DNA of 64,000 nt, from contig JAHBUZ010000013.1 of NCBI GenBank assembly GCA_019637815.1, forward strand, positions 1 to 64,000, written 5' to 3'. A program made the translations under genes and the position numbers. How positions within the stretch are numbered: the stretch's first letter is position 1; every line of letters begins with the position of its first letter. Of this stretch, positions 62,326 through 64,000 are shown one piece after another. This stretch comes from Chloroflexota bacterium. Lineage in GTDB: Bacteria; Chloroflexota; Limnocylindria; Limnocylindrales; CSP1-4. The notes beneath the pieces were generated by a model. The model saw only the letters and a program-made list of their open reading frames with translations. It ran no database searches and was not told the origin of the DNA.

Positions 62326-63828
62326 ATGACCGTCCGCTGCCGCATCGCTCCCAGCCCGACCGGCCCGCTCCATATCGGGACGGCGCGCACGGCGCTGTTC
62401 AACCTCCTGTTCGCGCGTCACGAGGGTGGCACATTCATCCTTCGGCTCGAGGACACGGACGTCGCCCGCTCCACCGCTGCCTACGAGGCCGACATCCTGT
62501 CCGGCCTCCACTGGCTGGGCATCGACTGGGACGAGGGGCCGGCCATGGGCGAGCTGGCGGAGCGTGGGCCGTTCGGCCCGTATCGCCAGATGGCGCGGCT
62601 GGAGAGCTATCGAGCGGCCGTGGAGGGGCTCCTGTCCCGGGACCAGGCATACGAATGCTTCTGCTCCACCGAGCAGCTGGCCGCGGACCGGGCCAGCCAG
62701 GAGGCCGCGGGTCAGCCGCCCCGATACATCGGTCGATGCGCGCACCTGACCGCCGAGCAGCGCGCCCAGCGACGGGCCGAGCACCCGGCGCCGGTCATCC
62801 GCTTCCGGATCCCCGCCGGGCGGGTGGGGTTCCACGACCTGGTCCGCGGTGATGTGTCCATCGACACGAGCGCGCTCGGTGGCGACCTGGTCATCGTCCG
62901 CTCGGATGGCACGCCGCTCTACCACTTCACGGTGTGTGTCGACGACGCGACCATGGGGATCAGCCACGTCATCCGGGGCGAGGACCATCTGTCCAACACG
63001 CCCAAGCACATCCTGCTGTTCCGGGCGCTCGGTGCCGAGGTGCCCGCATTCGCGCACCTGCCGCTCATCCTCAACCCGGACCGGACCAAGATGAGCAAGC
63101 GCAAGAGCCAGACCGCGGTCGCGGACTACATCGACCAGGGCTACATCCGCGAGGCGCTCATCAACCACCTGGCGTTGCTCGGCTGGTCCTCGGGCACGGA
63201 CGACGAGCTGTTCTCGTTCGATGACCTCGTCGAGCGGTTCGACCTGTCCCGGGTCCAGCAGGGCGGCGCGATCTTCGACCGGGAGCGGCTCGACTGGCTC
63301 AACGGCCAGTGGATCCGGCGCCTGAGCGACGTCGAGCTCGTGGAGCGCAGCCTGCCATTCCTCCGCGCGTCCCTGGTGGATGCGGAGACCGACTCCTCGC
63401 TGCCCACGGCCGACGACCTGCTGCCGCTCGTGCCGCTCGTCCGCGAACGATTGCCCCGGCTCGACGCGATGGGACCGCTGGTGGACTTCCTGTTCCTCGA
63501 CCACCTCTCGATCGAGCCGACGCTGCTGGTGCCGAAGCGCTGGGATGCGGCCACGACGATCGATGCGCTCACCGAGGCACGCCGGATCATCGCCGCGACC
63601 GGGGAGACGGTGTTCGAGGCCGAGGAGCTGGAGCCGCCGCTGCGAGCGCTCGCCGAGACACGTGGCTGGAAGGCAGGCGACCTGTTCATGGCGATCCGGG
63701 TGGCCCTCACCGGCCGGACCGCTACGCCGCCCTTGTTCGACACCATGGTGGCGCTTGGCTACGCCCGGACCCTCGAGCGCCTCGATGGCGCGCGGCTCAT
63801 CCTCGATCCAGCGACGTCGGGAACCTGA
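62326..63828 (+). CDS. gltX: Glutamyl-tRNA synthetase
   Basis: A 500-residue class I synthetase that charges tRNA-Glu (and possibly tRNA-Gln). The HIGH-type motif is PTGPLHIGTARTA near residue 16, followed by LRLEDTDVARS, YHFTVCVDDATMGISHVIRGEDHLSNTPKHI, and KMSKRKS near residue 255. The C-terminal anticodon-binding domain is complete. ATG 62326 is the first codon consistent with the family start TVRCRIAPSPTGP. Confidence 0.96.
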   Translation: MTVRCRIAPSPTGPLHIGTARTALFNLLFARHEGGTFILRLEDTDVARSTAAYEADILSGLHWLGIDWDEGPAMGELAERGPFGPYRQMARLESYRAAVEGLLSRDQAYECFCSTEQLAADRASQEAAGQPPRYIGRCAHLTAEQRAQRRAEHPAPVIRFRIPAGRVGFHDLVRGDVSIDTSALGGDLVIVRSDGTPLYHFTVCVDDATMGISHVIRGEDHLSNTPKHILLFRALGAEVPAFAHLPLILNPDRTKMSKRKSQTAVADYIDQGYIREALINHLALLGWSSGTDDELFSFDDLVERFDLSRVQQGGAIFDRERLDWLNGQWIRRLSDVELVERSLPFLRASLVDAETDSSLPTADDLLPLVPLVRERLPRLDAMGPLVDFLFLDHLSIEPTLLVPKRWDAATTIDALTEARRIIAATGETVFEAEELEPPLRALAETRGWKAGDLFMAIRVALTGRTATPPLFDTMVALGYARTLERLDGARLILDPATSGT

Positions 63829-63886
63829 CAGGACCTGTCCAGGGACTGGCGCACCATGGGCACCTTGCAGACAGGAGCCTCGCACC

Positions 63887-64000
63887 ATGACCCTCGATCA
63901 CGCCGCGTTCCAGGACTGGCTCGACCGCTATGTGGTCGCCTGGAAGAGCTACGACCCGGCTGCCATCGGTGCGCTCTTCGCCGCCGAGGTCGCGTACCGG
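63887..64000 (+). CDS. SnoaL/NTF2-like protein, 5' part only
   Basis: 38 codons are visible before the window ends: MTLDHAAFQDWLDRYVVAW, then SYDPAAIGALFAAEV, the opening helix pattern of SnoaL-like (nuclear transport factor 2 fold) proteins. AGGAG lies about nine bases upstream. It may be an enzyme or ligand-binding protein; the rest is needed. Confidence 0.65.
   Translation, partial: MTLDHAAFQDWLDRYVVAWKSYDPAAIGALFAAEVAYR

Overview
The window is a GC-rich (about 70%), densely coded bacterial chromosome segment with about 53 protein genes, many short or overlapping gene junctions, frequent GTG starts, an F420-type LLM oxidoreductase and several genes whose -10-like hexamer lies only 6-9 bases before the start codon (leaderless mRNAs). 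Gene content fits Chloroflexota (Limnocylindria-like); a high-GC actinobacterium is the alternative. No tRNA, rRNA, CRISPR, transposase or integrase was found.

Left flank (1-18.3 kb): a truncated PLP-dependent Cys/Met enzyme; malate dehydrogenase; a tight run of cytidylate-kinase-like protein, MFS exporter, Lgt-like membrane protein and GH3 hydrolase; MmsA-type semialdehyde dehydrogenase; a large secreted subtilase; an iron alcohol dehydrogenase with a small monooxygenase; a secreted cupredoxin-like protein; a dihydropyrimidinase; and a large secreted M4 metalloprotease.

Centre (18.4-46.2 kb): the most unusual part, a complete-looking contractile injection system (CIS) island. It opens with a 1014-residue STAND/MalT-like ATPase regulator carrying a SARP/BTAD output domain. 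A 13-gene minus-strand operon (33387 down to 21540) encodes sheath, tube, baseplate and assembly proteins, a 632-residue Pro/Ser/Thr-rich protein, second tube-type protein, LysM hub adaptor, VgrG spike, PAAR tip, gp25, baseplate J and tail I proteins and a zinc-ribbon membrane protein. Plus-strand genes encode a Pvc16-type terminator and the AAA+ ATPase. Then come a DUF922 metalloprotease and an alpha/beta hydrolase (candidate cargo), the DUF4157 'eCIS core' protein, a LuxR regulator with an apparently dead receiver domain, two Ig-like proteins, and two more zinc-ribbon membrane proteins. There are no capsid, portal, terminase or tail-fibre genes, so this is a domesticated CIS, plausibly membrane-tethered inside the cell. 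Recurrent motifs in the divergent intergenic regions of the island (GGGCGATC, often with TGCCCG) look like a shared operator.

Right flank (46.3-64 kb): LLM oxidoreductase, nitrilase-family amidohydrolase, class III aminotransferase and an NMT1/THI5-type ABC transporter. With the dihydropyrimidinase at 14.0-15.4 kb, MmsA and upp, these make a coherent reductive pyrimidine (uracil/thymine) catabolism and uptake set; only the first-step dehydrogenase is not in view. The dihydropyrimidinase lies on the same strand as the LLM and nitrilase genes but is separated from them by exactly the CIS island, suggesting that the island was inserted into that operon. Further right are a WD40-like secreted protein, a cupredoxin, upp, a type II asparaginase, a DnaJ protein, an FAD oxidoreductase with a divergent shortened AraC regulator, gltX, and the start of a SnoaL-like protein.
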